Assembly: GCF_002209355.2 (NCBI RefSeq)
Contig: NZ_CP106855.1
Coordinates: 248,001 to 312,000, forward strand
DNA: 64,000 nucleotides
Reading direction: 5' to 3'
Source: Bdellovibrio sp. SKB1291214
GTDB taxonomy: Bacteria; Bdellovibrionota; Bdellovibrionia; Bdellovibrionales; Bdellovibrionaceae
The position numbers and the translations under genes are program-made. A model generated the notes under the pieces. The model was not told where the DNA came from. It was given only the letters and a program-made list of their open reading frames with translations, and did not search any database. How positions within the stretch are numbered: position 1 is the stretch's first letter; each line of letters begins with the position of its first letter. Below, piece after piece: positions 8,087 to 15,993 of the stretch.

Positions 8087-8761
8087 ATGGGCAAATCCAG
8101 TCGTTTGATTCTAACTGGAACCATCTATTCTGTTCTGGGGCTTATCGCCCTTAGTTTTGCAGGCGTTACAACTCTGGCCGCAGTTCTAACTTTAGCTGCC
8201 GTGCTGGTGGTGGCAGGAATTGCACAAGTCGCTTACGGCATCCAAGGCGTTAGGACCGGACAGCTGTGGCCCCACGCAATCCTGGGGTGTCTTGCTATCG
8301 TGGCTGGGATCATCATTGCCAGAGATCCTTACGTGAACACGATGCTGTTCACCGCAATCATCGGCTTCATGCTGTTGGTGGGAGGCCTCGCTAAAGTCAT
8401 CGGTGCTGCTGTTGAACGGAGCACAGGCTGGGGGTACTATTTTTTAAACGGTGTCGTTTCAATGATTCTGGCGGCGGTCATCTTTAACAGCTATCCGTAT
8501 TCAGCCTATTGGGCGATCGGAACCTTCGTCGGTGTGGATTTATTAGTAGGAGGTTTGAGTTTAGTTGGGTTGGGATACACCCTTCGTCAGACAAGACAAG
8601 AAGCCGTGCAAAATATGAACTCTATGCTGCCCGAAACATATGACGAAATTGAGTACGAATACTTTCACAAACAAAATGCGCAACGAGATGACGACCGCAG
8701 CGGTGGTGGAAAAGAAAAAAAACGAGACAAAGACCCCGACGAGTCACCAACGATTCATTAG
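8087..8761 (+). CDS. HdeD/DUF308-type membrane protein
   Basis: HdeD-family proteins are small six-helix inner-membrane proteins; in enteric bacteria HdeD is linked to acid resistance at high cell density. This 224-residue product has six hydrophobic helices in the first 180 residues, with the repeated pattern of small-residue-rich helices (AAVLTLAAVLVVAGIAQVAYG) typical of DUF308, and a long charged cytoplasmic tail with Asp/Lys-rich end. ATG 8087 was chosen over 8069 because GGAGG (8074-8078) is correctly spaced for it. The gene ends one base before the convergent gene at 8762, so the two share a terminator-free junction. Confidence 0.8.
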   Translation: MGKSSRLILTGTIYSVLGLIALSFAGVTTLAAVLTLAAVLVVAGIAQVAYGIQGVRTGQLWPHAILGCLAIVAGIIIARDPYVNTMLFTAIIGFMLLVGGLAKVIGAAVERSTGWGYYFLNGVVSMILAAVIFNSYPYSAYWAIGTFVGVDLLVGGLSLVGLGYTLRQTRQEAVQNMNSMLPETYDEIEYEYFHKQNAQRDDDRSGGGKEKKRDKDPDESPTIH

Positions 8762-9388
8762 TTACCAGGCAAAATAAATTCCGGTGCGAATCAGAACACC
8801 GAACGTGGGATTAGGATCAAATTCCTGTCCCACCAAACCGCGGCCCTCTGCAGCCGCAATCACGCCAAGACTCTCGCTAAAGCCATAGGAAATATCTGAA
8901 CCTGCAGCTAATCCGCCCATGTATTTAGAACCCGTGGATTCAGTCACGCTGGAGCCCGAAAGAGTTGTTGTGACATCTTCTTTATAGGTTCCAAGACCAC
9001 CACCACCATAAACAGTGACTTGCATCGCTTTTTTACGCAGACGCCATAAATGCCAACGTCCCCAAAGCAATGTTTCTTGATGATCACGAGTGATCTTAAG
9101 AGTTGGATTCCCGCTATCTTGAGAGAACTTGGAATATTCAAATAACAAAGACCAGGAAGCTTTACGGTAGGCGACGCTAAAATTCATCGGTGTTTGCTCG
9201 ACGTAATTTTCAGAAGCATCTTTCTCGTATCGAACTTCATAAGCCAGGGGGTATATTTGAAAGTGATTAAGGGGCAAAACGCGAACATTTGCAGGTTTAG
9301 CTGATTTTTTAGAATTGTCTACAGAAGCTTCCTGCGCCGAAGCTGCTGCCGTCATCAGAACTGCAAATACAACAACGATAAATCTCAT
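8762..9388 (-). CDS. Secreted beta-barrel-like outer-membrane protein
   Basis: A 208-residue protein with a clear signal peptide (MRFIVVVFAVLMTAAASAQ) followed by alternating aromatic and polar strands and a C-terminal aromatic residue (FAW), as in small outer-membrane barrels. The strands YEVRYEKDASENYVEQ and LFEYSKFSQD and the glycine-rich GGGGLGTYKEDVTT are consistent with an eight-stranded barrel. Its ATG overlaps the stop of the upstream protease gene (ATGA at 9385-9388), so the two are translationally coupled. Function unknown. Confidence 0.7.
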   Translation of the reverse strand: MRFIVVVFAVLMTAAASAQEASVDNSKKSAKPANVRVLPLNHFQIYPLAYEVRYEKDASENYVEQTPMNFSVAYRKASWSLLFEYSKFSQDSGNPTLKITRDHQETLLWGRWHLWRLRKKAMQVTVYGGGGLGTYKEDVTTTLSGSSVTESTGSKYMGGLAAGSDISYGFSESLGVIAAAEGRGLVGQEFDPNPTFGVLIRTGIYFAW

Positions 9389-10761
9389 TTTTTTGCCGCC
9401 GTCGTATCCGTAATTTGATAACGTTTTGCTGCTGCTACGCAGATTTTATTCGTGTTCTCTTCTGTCGAATTAATAACCTCAACCAAGAATTCACATTCTT
9501 TTTGGCTCATGTCTGAAATCACGCTTGAAAGTATGCTTAAAAAGCGAGTCGGCGGATAGTACTGAGTTGAATCATAGGCTAAGAAGTCTTGGCGCAAAAC
9601 CGGAAGTGCCGCCACTAACCAAGTCGCCATTTTCTTACGCATTTCGATAGAATCAACTCCACGTGTTTCCGCAGCCGTATCAGTGAATAGCTTCAACAAA
9701 CGGGAATACTTTGTTCCCAATGCATAAGAAATATCACGCATGTATTCTTCATAAGATTCACGATTATTGAAGTTCGTGTATGTCGCTGCGAAATCGCGCA
9801 ATCTATCCGCCTTTACTAAGCTGACAACTTCATACTGTGCAATATTCAAAGAACGTTGACGTTTATAAGCCGGCAAAGAGGGAGAAATGAAATCAGGATC
9901 ACCTGTATACACCCAGCCCCAGAAGTCTGCCAGACCTTCATTCAAGCCACGGTGATAATAGCGATTGTAGTAACGCTTTACCAGTTTCTCAGAAGCAGGG
10001 CTAACCATACGACCCGATCCTAATTTTGGATTGGAATCTGTTTCCACACGTGGATTAGGTTTGGCACTTAATACATCACCTTTACCTGTTTCAACTCCTG
10101 CAGCTTGCAGGAATTGCCGACGATCATGAATAGAGCCTGTGTCGATTTGGCCGTCGGTAGCAGAAGAGTCCTCAAAACCCTTCATCACCAATTTAAAATA
10201 CAAGGAATGGAAATGTTCATGAGCTAAAATTCCACCATTCACAGCAATCGGTAGGTCTTTGTTCGTGTAAGGTACGATCAAAATAGAATCCGTCGTTCCA
10301 TCGTACAAAGCATTGTTTATTAAACCACTTGATTCACGAACCGAAACGCCGATATCGCGCGGCCAATGGTTCACTCCACCGGCGCCGACTTCCTCATCCA
10401 ATTTGGCAAGACTTTGCATGTGAGCATAGATAGCCACTAACTGCTGGCTTTGCTCGTTGGCTGGAATGTATTTACCGTCGGTATTTTTAATAAAACGACC
10501 CTGCGGCGCAGGACCATTCAAACGGTTATCAAGAATGCGCGGACTGATGAAAAAACGAACGAAGCGTCCGGAAACCTCACGCAAATTATCTAAACCTGAA
10601 AGTTCGATGAATTTAAGGGAGTACCCGTTTTTGCTGTCATTGATGGGAGATAGAACCTCAACGGAGCCAGAAACTTCGGACGTGTTGTCCTGACCAGAGC
10701 AAGCTGTGACAGCCATGGCCAACAAAACAACTGCTGTGATTTTAGGAAGAACACGCTTCAC
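9385..10761 (-). CDS. Lipoprotein with HExxH zinc-metalloprotease motif
   Basis: The product starts with a lipoprotein signal (VKRVLPKITAVVLLAMAVTAC) whose cysteine follows a V-T-A lipobox. The rest is a globular domain of about 440 residues with HEHFH (about residues 180-184 from the GTG start), the HExxH zinc ligand pair, and a downstream NEGLADFWG segment (about 273) of the kind that supplies the third zinc ligand in gluzincins. I therefore read it as a surface or periplasmic zinc protease, although its family is not one I can name. GTG 10761 fits the signal peptide and follows GGAAGGGA; a further GTG at 10779 is also possible. It is coupled to the barrel gene downstream. Confidence 0.75.
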   Translation of the reverse strand: MKRVLPKITAVVLLAMAVTACSGQDNTSEVSGSVEVLSPINDSKNGYSLKFIELSGLDNLREVSGRFVRFFISPRILDNRLNGPAPQGRFIKNTDGKYIPANEQSQQLVAIYAHMQSLAKLDEEVGAGGVNHWPRDIGVSVRESSGLINNALYDGTTDSILIVPYTNKDLPIAVNGGILAHEHFHSLYFKLVMKGFEDSSATDGQIDTGSIHDRRQFLQAAGVETGKGDVLSAKPNPRVETDSNPKLGSGRMVSPASEKLVKRYYNRYYHRGLNEGLADFWGWVYTGDPDFISPSLPAYKRQRSLNIAQYEVVSLVKADRLRDFAATYTNFNNRESYEEYMRDISYALGTKYSRLLKLFTDTAAETRGVDSIEMRKKMATWLVAALPVLRQDFLAYDSTQYYPPTRFLSILSSVISDMSQKECEFLVEVINSTEENTNKICVAAAKRYQITDTTAAKK

Positions 10762-10958
10762 AAAGTCCCTTCCAGGCACTATAAAAACTGGTGCCTCGTT
10801 CGGTCTTCGACCAAATGCGTTATAGTTTTAGCGGAAGTTCACAAAAAACTCAATGATAACTTAGGGATAGACAAACTTTGTCAGTCCCTCTAAAACTTCG
10901 ACAGTCGCCCTTAATAAGGCTTCGGCGCCCCAGGCCCGCTCGATTTAGGAGAGCTCTC

Positions 10959-13253
10959 ATGGATGTATTGGAATTTGTTACGAAAAATTTGAATCCAGCA
11001 CAAAAGGACGCCGTCGAAACCTTGCAAGGCCCGGTTTTGATTTTGGCCGGTGCGGGTTCGGGGAAGACCCGCGTACTTACTCACCGTATGGCAAATATGA
11101 TTGGTAACGGAGCTGCCAGCCCCGATGAAATCTTAATGGTGACCTTTACCAATAAGGCTGCCAAGGAAATGGAACATCGTATTTACAAGCTTTTGACGGA
11201 CCTTCAAGTGCCGGTTCATAGCCAGCTTTGGATTTCAACGTTTCATAGCTTCTGCGTACGCATCCTTCGCAATCACATCACTCTTTTGGATTATAAGCCG
11301 TTCTTTGGGATCTATGATTCTTCGGACACTCTTTCACAAATTAAGAAGGTCATGACGGCGTTGAATATCAACGACAAGATTTATCCGGCCAAGAATTTCC
11401 AAAGCCGTATTAGCAGCGCTAAAATGATGGGACTGAATCCCGAACAATTTGAAAAGGGCAACAAGCGTTTGATGGATCAAAAAACCGTCGACGTCTACAA
11501 AGCCTATGAAGCGGAAATGAAGAAAGCAAATAGCTTAGACTTCGACGATCTTTTGATGAAGACGTACGAACTTTTCCGTATGTATCCAGACATCCTCGCC
11601 ATGTACCAACAAAAATTCCGCTTTATCATGGTGGATGAGTACCAAGATACGAATCACATTCAGTACCTGTTAGTGCAAATGCTGGCGAAAGCCCATCGCA
11701 ACTTGTGTGTGGTCGGTGACGAAGATCAATCCATCTATTCTTGGCGTGGAGCTGATATCAGCAACATCTTGGATTTCGAAAAAGACTTTCCGGAAGCCAA
11801 AGTGGTAAAGCTTGAAGAAAACTATCGTTCTTCAGCAAATATTGTTAACGCCGCAACGGCGGTTATTAAAAACAATACTCAGCGCAAAGACAAAACTCTG
11901 TTCACTTCGAATCAAGAAGGCGATCTGATCAACGTACGCGAAGAGCGTAATGAATACGACGAAGCTAAATTTGCGGCTAAGACAATTCAAACAATGATCA
12001 ATGATGGCGAAGGGTCTTATAACGACTATGCGATTTTCTATCGCACGAATGCTCAATCCCGTGTCCTGGAAGAGCAGCTTCGCACCCTGGGCATTCCTTA
12101 TCGCTTGGTCGGCGGCGTGCGCTTCTATGAGCGCATGGAGATCAAAGACATCTTAAGCTATCTGAAACTGTCTGTGAACCCTGCGGATGATATCGCATTC
12201 AAACGTGTGATCAATGTTCCCGCTCGCGGCATCGGTAAAACCACTGTCGAAAAAATGGAAGAACTGGCTCATCAAAAAAATCTTACCTTGATGGAAGCCG
12301 CAGAAAAAGCTGTGAACGAGCGCCTGTTCAATGCTGGAACTTCTGGAAAAATTCGCAGATTCCTGGATTTAATGAAAGACCTTCAAAGCAATGCGACCGA
12401 ATTCAAATTGACTGATTTCTATCACATCGTTCTGGATCGCACTGAATACTTGATGGCTTTAAAAAAGGACGAGTCCGAAGAAGCCAAAGCGCGTATCGAA
12501 AACTTAGAAGAGTTGGACAATGCTATTGCTCAGTTCTCCAAAGAGCGTGGGGAAGAATCCACTTTGACAAGTTTCCTTGAAGAGATGGCTTTGGTGAACG
12601 ACGTCGACTCTTTGGATCAAAATCAAAATTCGGTGACGATGATGACTTTGCATATCTCCAAGGGTTTGGAATTCCCTTATGTCTTCGTGGTGGGTCTAGA
12701 AGAAAACCTTTTCCCAAGTTCTCGCAGTGCCGAATCTGAATCAGATGACGACATCCAAGAAGAACGTCGTTTGGCTTACGTAGGCATGACTCGCGCACGC
12801 CAAAAGTTATGGTTAACATATGCGAAGGTGCGCCGAGTATGGGGTCAGGAACAATTCAATCCACCGTCTCGCTTTATCAAAGAAATTCCGACTCAATTTG
12901 TAAATTTCAAATCGGCAGCTGCGGAAGCTCCCCGTTTTGTATCGCGATACGGTGCTAATAGCGGTAATGATGAGTACTTCCCAAGCGCTTGGTCTTCGTC
13001 AGGCAGCAGCGATCGCAATAAGCCACGCGGCGGCGATGATTTCGATACTCAAGACTTCCCGGATTATGATGACGAAGGCTCCTCTAACAAGAGTTCTTAC
13101 TCTAAGGGAATGCGCGTTCGCCATCCGACATTTGGCGTCGGCACAGTGTATTCAACCGAAGGTGCTGGAGATAATTTGAAAGTCAGCGTTATGTTCACAG
13201 ACAATACCGTTAAAAAGTTTGTCGTGAAGTACGCCCGCCTTGAGAGAGTTTAA
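10959..13253 (+). CDS. pcrA: ATP-dependent DNA helicase PcrA/UvrD
   Basis: A 3'-5' superfamily 1A helicase acting in nucleotide excision repair, mismatch repair and clearing of RecA or stalled RNA polymerase. The 764-residue protein has the full motif set: Q motif LNPAQKDAV, Walker A GAGSGKT (31-37), motif II VDEYQDTN (about 224), VVGDEDQSIYSWRGA, LEENYRSS, LHISKGLEFPYVFVVG and AYVGMTRARQKL. It ends with a Tudor-like module (GMRVRHPTFGVGTV to the end), the RNA polymerase contact of PcrA/UvrD. ATG 10959 follows AGGAGAGC; a longer in-frame extension to 10878 lacks a ribosome site and is basic and low complexity. Confidence 0.95.
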   Translation: MDVLEFVTKNLNPAQKDAVETLQGPVLILAGAGSGKTRVLTHRMANMIGNGAASPDEILMVTFTNKAAKEMEHRIYKLLTDLQVPVHSQLWISTFHSFCVRILRNHITLLDYKPFFGIYDSSDTLSQIKKVMTALNINDKIYPAKNFQSRISSAKMMGLNPEQFEKGNKRLMDQKTVDVYKAYEAEMKKANSLDFDDLLMKTYELFRMYPDILAMYQQKFRFIMVDEYQDTNHIQYLLVQMLAKAHRNLCVVGDEDQSIYSWRGADISNILDFEKDFPEAKVVKLEENYRSSANIVNAATAVIKNNTQRKDKTLFTSNQEGDLINVREERNEYDEAKFAAKTIQTMINDGEGSYNDYAIFYRTNAQSRVLEEQLRTLGIPYRLVGGVRFYERMEIKDILSYLKLSVNPADDIAFKRVINVPARGIGKTTVEKMEELAHQKNLTLMEAAEKAVNERLFNAGTSGKIRRFLDLMKDLQSNATEFKLTDFYHIVLDRTEYLMALKKDESEEAKARIENLEELDNAIAQFSKERGEESTLTSFLEEMALVNDVDSLDQNQNSVTMMTLHISKGLEFPYVFVVGLEENLFPSSRSAESESDDDIQEERRLAYVGMTRARQKLWLTYAKVRRVWGQEQFNPPSRFIKEIPTQFVNFKSAAAEAPRFVSRYGANSGNDEYFPSAWSSSGSSDRNKPRGGDDFDTQDFPDYDDEGSSNKSSYSKGMRVRHPTFGVGTVYSTEGAGDNLKVSVMFTDNTVKKFVVKYARLERV

Positions 13254-13321
13254 TACAATTGAGGTTGACTCCTTTTTGATAAACAACAATCATTTTTGTT
13301 GGACACATAAAGGAGTCATCA

Positions 13322-13891
13322 ATGAACAAACTTATCGTAGCAGCAGCAGTCATCGCTTCAGCATTGTGCTCAGTAGCATCTGCAAAAGATTATTCTTCAA
13401 CTTCATTCACTTCATACAGCTCTCAGCCGTTGAACGAAGTAACTACTAACCTTACTCAAGGTTACTTTTACTCTGGCAACCGTTACAAAGATGGTGACAG
13501 CGGTTCAGCAATCGTTGCAAGCGCTTCTTACCTTCGTTATTTGAAAGACGGATGGCAAGTTGGTGGTGAAGGTGGTCTTCAAATCCTTTCTGAAGAATGG
13601 TCTGGAACTCGTGACAGCGAAACTTTGTTAACTGTTGTTGGTATCGGTGCCTACAATTTCGAATCAGACATCAAAACATCTTTGTATGCTAAAGCTGGTG
13701 TAGGTCTATATCCAGTTCTAGACAACATGGGTGAGTACAAGTCTCAACTTGGTTTCTTCATCGGTGGTGGTAAACGCTTCCAAATCTTTAACTCTATCAC
13801 TTACACTCCAGAGCTTCGCCTTGAGAAAAAAGGTGACTTGGATTTGGGTGTAAACATCGCTTTCCTAAACTTTTCTCTTTTCTGGAACTAA
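13322..13891 (+). CDS. Secreted beta-barrel-like protein
   Basis: The 189-residue product has a signal peptide ending SVASA and then a run of amphipathic strands with many Tyr, Ser and Gly residues, ending in FSLFWN, typical of small outer-membrane beta-barrels (OmpX/OmpW size class). An AAAGGAG ribosome site and a strong terminator just after the gene, together with the use of favoured codons, suggest good expression. No specific family recognised. Confidence 0.7.
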   Translation: MNKLIVAAAVIASALCSVASAKDYSSTSFTSYSSQPLNEVTTNLTQGYFYSGNRYKDGDSGSAIVASASYLRYLKDGWQVGGEGGLQILSEEWSGTRDSETLLTVVGIGAYNFESDIKTSLYAKAGVGLYPVLDNMGEYKSQLGFFIGGGKRFQIFNSITYTPELRLEKKGDLDLGVNIAFLNFSLFWN

Positions 13892-13914
13892 TTGTTTCTG
13901 AAAGTTTGAATTTG

Positions 13915-13946
13915 AAAAGGCTCTGGGTGACCAGGGCCTTTTTTAT
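13915..13946 (+). terminator. Intrinsic terminator
   Basis: AAGGCTCTGG (13917-13926), loop GTGA, CCAGGGCCTT (13931-13940) and following T-run; one G-U pair. It lies 25 bp after the stop codon of the barrel gene. Confidence 0.9.
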
Positions 13947-14029
13947 TATCTTAGTCCTGTTTTTTCCGAAGTATTTTCCTGAAGTCAGATAGCTTTTGAA
14001 CTTCGGTTTTAAGTTGTTACGCTTAATGT

Positions 14030-14494
14030 ATGACAACAACATTCAAATATTTGTTCGTGGTTCTTAGCCTCATCTTATCATCCGTCAGTTTTGCAGCTCC
14101 CCGTCCCGGCTTTAAACTTGTCGGCCCTAAAGCAGTCACTGAAGACAACGTGAAATTCCGTTGGATGAGCAACGATGGTGAGATCATCTTAAATTGCTCT
14201 CATGTTTACGACAGACCTGATGCATGGGACTGGGATGTATGGTGTGGCAAGGGCACAAAGATGTTGCGCGAATTTCGCGTGCACTTTTTAGTTCAAGAAT
14301 ACAATCATCCCAGCAAAGATAAAAAAGCATTCCAAGTCTTGTACTGGGTGATAGACAGAAATTCTGAACCCCGAAAGTTCGATTCAATGTCACAGTGGCT
14401 GTCATTCAATGGCAAACCCAATGTGGAATTCTTTAATTTTTCAGTGGGTGTAGAAAATGACTACGGCATCCTAGAACTCGAATACCGCCCCTAG
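14030..14494 (+). CDS. Secreted protein of unknown function
   Basis: The 154-residue product has a signal peptide cleaved near SVSFA-APRPG, then a compact beta-rich domain with two cysteines (in ILNCSHV and DVWCGKG) that could form a disulphide, and many Trp/Tyr residues. No family recognised. It ends by overlapping the convergent aminomutase gene by four bases (14491-14494). The region just upstream lacks a strong ribosome site. Confidence 0.65.
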   Translation: MTTTFKYLFVVLSLILSSVSFAAPRPGFKLVGPKAVTEDNVKFRWMSNDGEIILNCSHVYDRPDAWDWDVWCGKGTKMLREFRVHFLVQEYNHPSKDKKAFQVLYWVIDRNSEPRKFDSMSQWLSFNGKPNVEFFNFSVGVENDYGILELEYRP

Positions 14495-15681
14495 GTAACA
14501 GGATTTTTCGCAGCCTTTAGCTGATTCCACTCTTCCAGATAATGATGCAGTTCGGGCTTTTTGATTTTCTCTGGTGCCGGGCTGACATACTTCGCATCCA
14601 CACCATCCCAACCTTTATAGTAGCGGGTATTGCCATCACGAGCTGTTTCGTAATTGGGAACAAGATAAGTTTTGCCACCGCCATCTGGGATATCCACAGA
14701 CAGATTCGGCATCGCAAGACCTGACAGATGCCCCCACAATTCACGTTGAATCTCCATCGAGTCTTCAATCGAAGTACGCAAGTGATCCGTGCCTTGCGAA
14801 GGATCGCATTGGAACATGTAATAGGGTTTCACACGCAAGAAAAGCAAACGACGGTTCAGTGCCTGCACCAAAGCTGGATGATTGTTCACGCCATTTAACA
14901 AAACCATTTGGTTCATCACTGGAACGCCGTTATCCACAAGCTTTTCAAGACCGGCAGCGGCCTCTGCAGTGACTTCGTTAGGATGATTAAAGTGCGACAT
15001 CAAAAATACGGGTTTGTGTTTTTTTAAAATTTTCACTAGGTCATCAGTGATACGCATTGGACATACCACGGGCATGCGCGAACCGATGCGAATTATTTCC
15101 ACGTGCTCGATCGCTCGTAAATCACCCAAGACTCGATCCAGCTGTGCATCACCGACTGTTAATGGATCACCACCCGATAAAATAACTTCGCGGATTCCAG
15201 GATGAGATTTGATATAGGCGATCGCCTTTTCATATTCATCGTTGCGAATGAATGCTTGCTCTTGACCCGTAAAATGTTTGCGAGTGCAAAAGCGGCAATA
15301 AACGCTGCAAATATCGGTGATCAAAAATAAAACGCGATCGGAATAGCGATGAATCACACGAGGTGCTGGATTGTTTTTTCTCTCGCCCAAAGGATCGAGC
15401 ATCTGCTGCAAACCCTCTTCGATTTCAAACTTTTGTGGCATCAGGATTTGACGAATAGAATCGCCTTCACCACCTGCTAAGCTTGCATAATACGGAGTTG
15501 TGCGAATATTAAATAACTCCGCGCCTTCACTGAAAGCAGCTCGCTCAATTTCGCTCAGTTCAAAATGTTTTTCGAAGTCAGTTTTAGATTTCAACGAATG
15601 ACGAAGCTGCCAGGTCCAATTGTTCCAATCGGATTCAGCGATATGTTCAGGCTTAGGGGCAGAGGGAAAATGCAGCTTCAT
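14491..15681 (-). CDS. kamA: Lysine 2,3-aminomutase family radical SAM enzyme
   Basis: KamA uses S-adenosylmethionine, a 4Fe-4S cluster and PLP to move the amino group of lysine from C2 to C3, for beta-lysine synthesis or lysine breakdown. The 396-residue protein carries the radical SAM motif CSVYCRFC (C125, C129, C132), the glycine-rich SAM-binding segment REVILSGGDPLT, and the PLP-lysine motif IPDGGGKTYLVP near residue 345. Length and the N-terminal W-N-N-W-T-W-Q motif fit KamA rather than the shorter EpmB. Glutamate 2,3-aminomutase cannot be excluded. No AGGAGG-like site precedes the ATG; a structured leader lies upstream. Confidence 0.85.
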   Translation of the reverse strand: MKLHFPSAPKPEHIAESDWNNWTWQLRHSLKSKTDFEKHFELSEIERAAFSEGAELFNIRTTPYYASLAGGEGDSIRQILMPQKFEIEEGLQQMLDPLGERKNNPAPRVIHRYSDRVLFLITDICSVYCRFCTRKHFTGQEQAFIRNDEYEKAIAYIKSHPGIREVILSGGDPLTVGDAQLDRVLGDLRAIEHVEIIRIGSRMPVVCPMRITDDLVKILKKHKPVFLMSHFNHPNEVTAEAAAGLEKLVDNGVPVMNQMVLLNGVNNHPALVQALNRRLLFLRVKPYYMFQCDPSQGTDHLRTSIEDSMEIQRELWGHLSGLAMPNLSVDIPDGGGKTYLVPNYETARDGNTRYYKGWDGVDAKYVSPAPEKIKKPELHHYLEEWNQLKAAKNPVT

Positions 15682-15698
15682 TGGAGGCTGTTATCGAT

Positions 15699-15755
15699 GA
15701 AAAATCCCACTTTCGCAAGGGGAAGCGCCATAAAGTGGCATTTTCTGAGGGATTT
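15699..15755 (-). promoter_or_regulatory. Structured leader hairpin upstream of the aminomutase gene
   Basis: Read on the minus strand, AAATC/GATTT forms an outer stem and CCACTTT (15738-15732) pairs with AAAGTGG (15713-15707), with a further GCG/CGC inner pairing. The hairpin is followed by GATTTTT, ending 18 bp before the start codon. This resembles an attenuator or a translation-blocking leader. No known riboswitch consensus was recognised. Confidence 0.4.
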
Positions 15756-15993
15756 AAGAAGACATCCCCCCACCTCTATAAACTACTGTTTTCGTTGATA
15801 TATTTCAAAATCTCACATTGAAACTCCAGAAGTTCGACATGTGAGTTTTTCTAGAACACCTCTCTCATAATGAGAATGGCCAACATTTTCGCACGCTTAC
15901 ACGCGCCAGACTCTCACTCCCAAGTTGGCTCGGCCTTGGCTTTACAACTAAGTAGGAAAGAGGGTCTGGAAGACCTATTAACCAGGAGGCTTT
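15756..15993. other. Intergenic region with a hairpin and a palindromic operator-like site
   Basis: Together with the leader at 15699 this makes 312 bp without a gene. CTCACAT (15812-15818) pairs with ATGTGAG (15839-15845), with an inner AACT/AGTT stem and TTTTT after it on the plus strand. TCTCAT-A-ATGAGA (15863-15875) is a perfect 6+1+6 palindrome of operator type in the likely promoter region of the plus-strand gene at 15994, which has a good AGGAGG site. No protein frame is convincing. Confidence 0.4.

Noticed and set aside
10878-10958. 27-residue N-terminal extension of the helicase
   Set aside because: Basic low-complexity peptide without ribosome site; AGGAGAGC precedes ATG 10959 and the Q motif begins normally after it.
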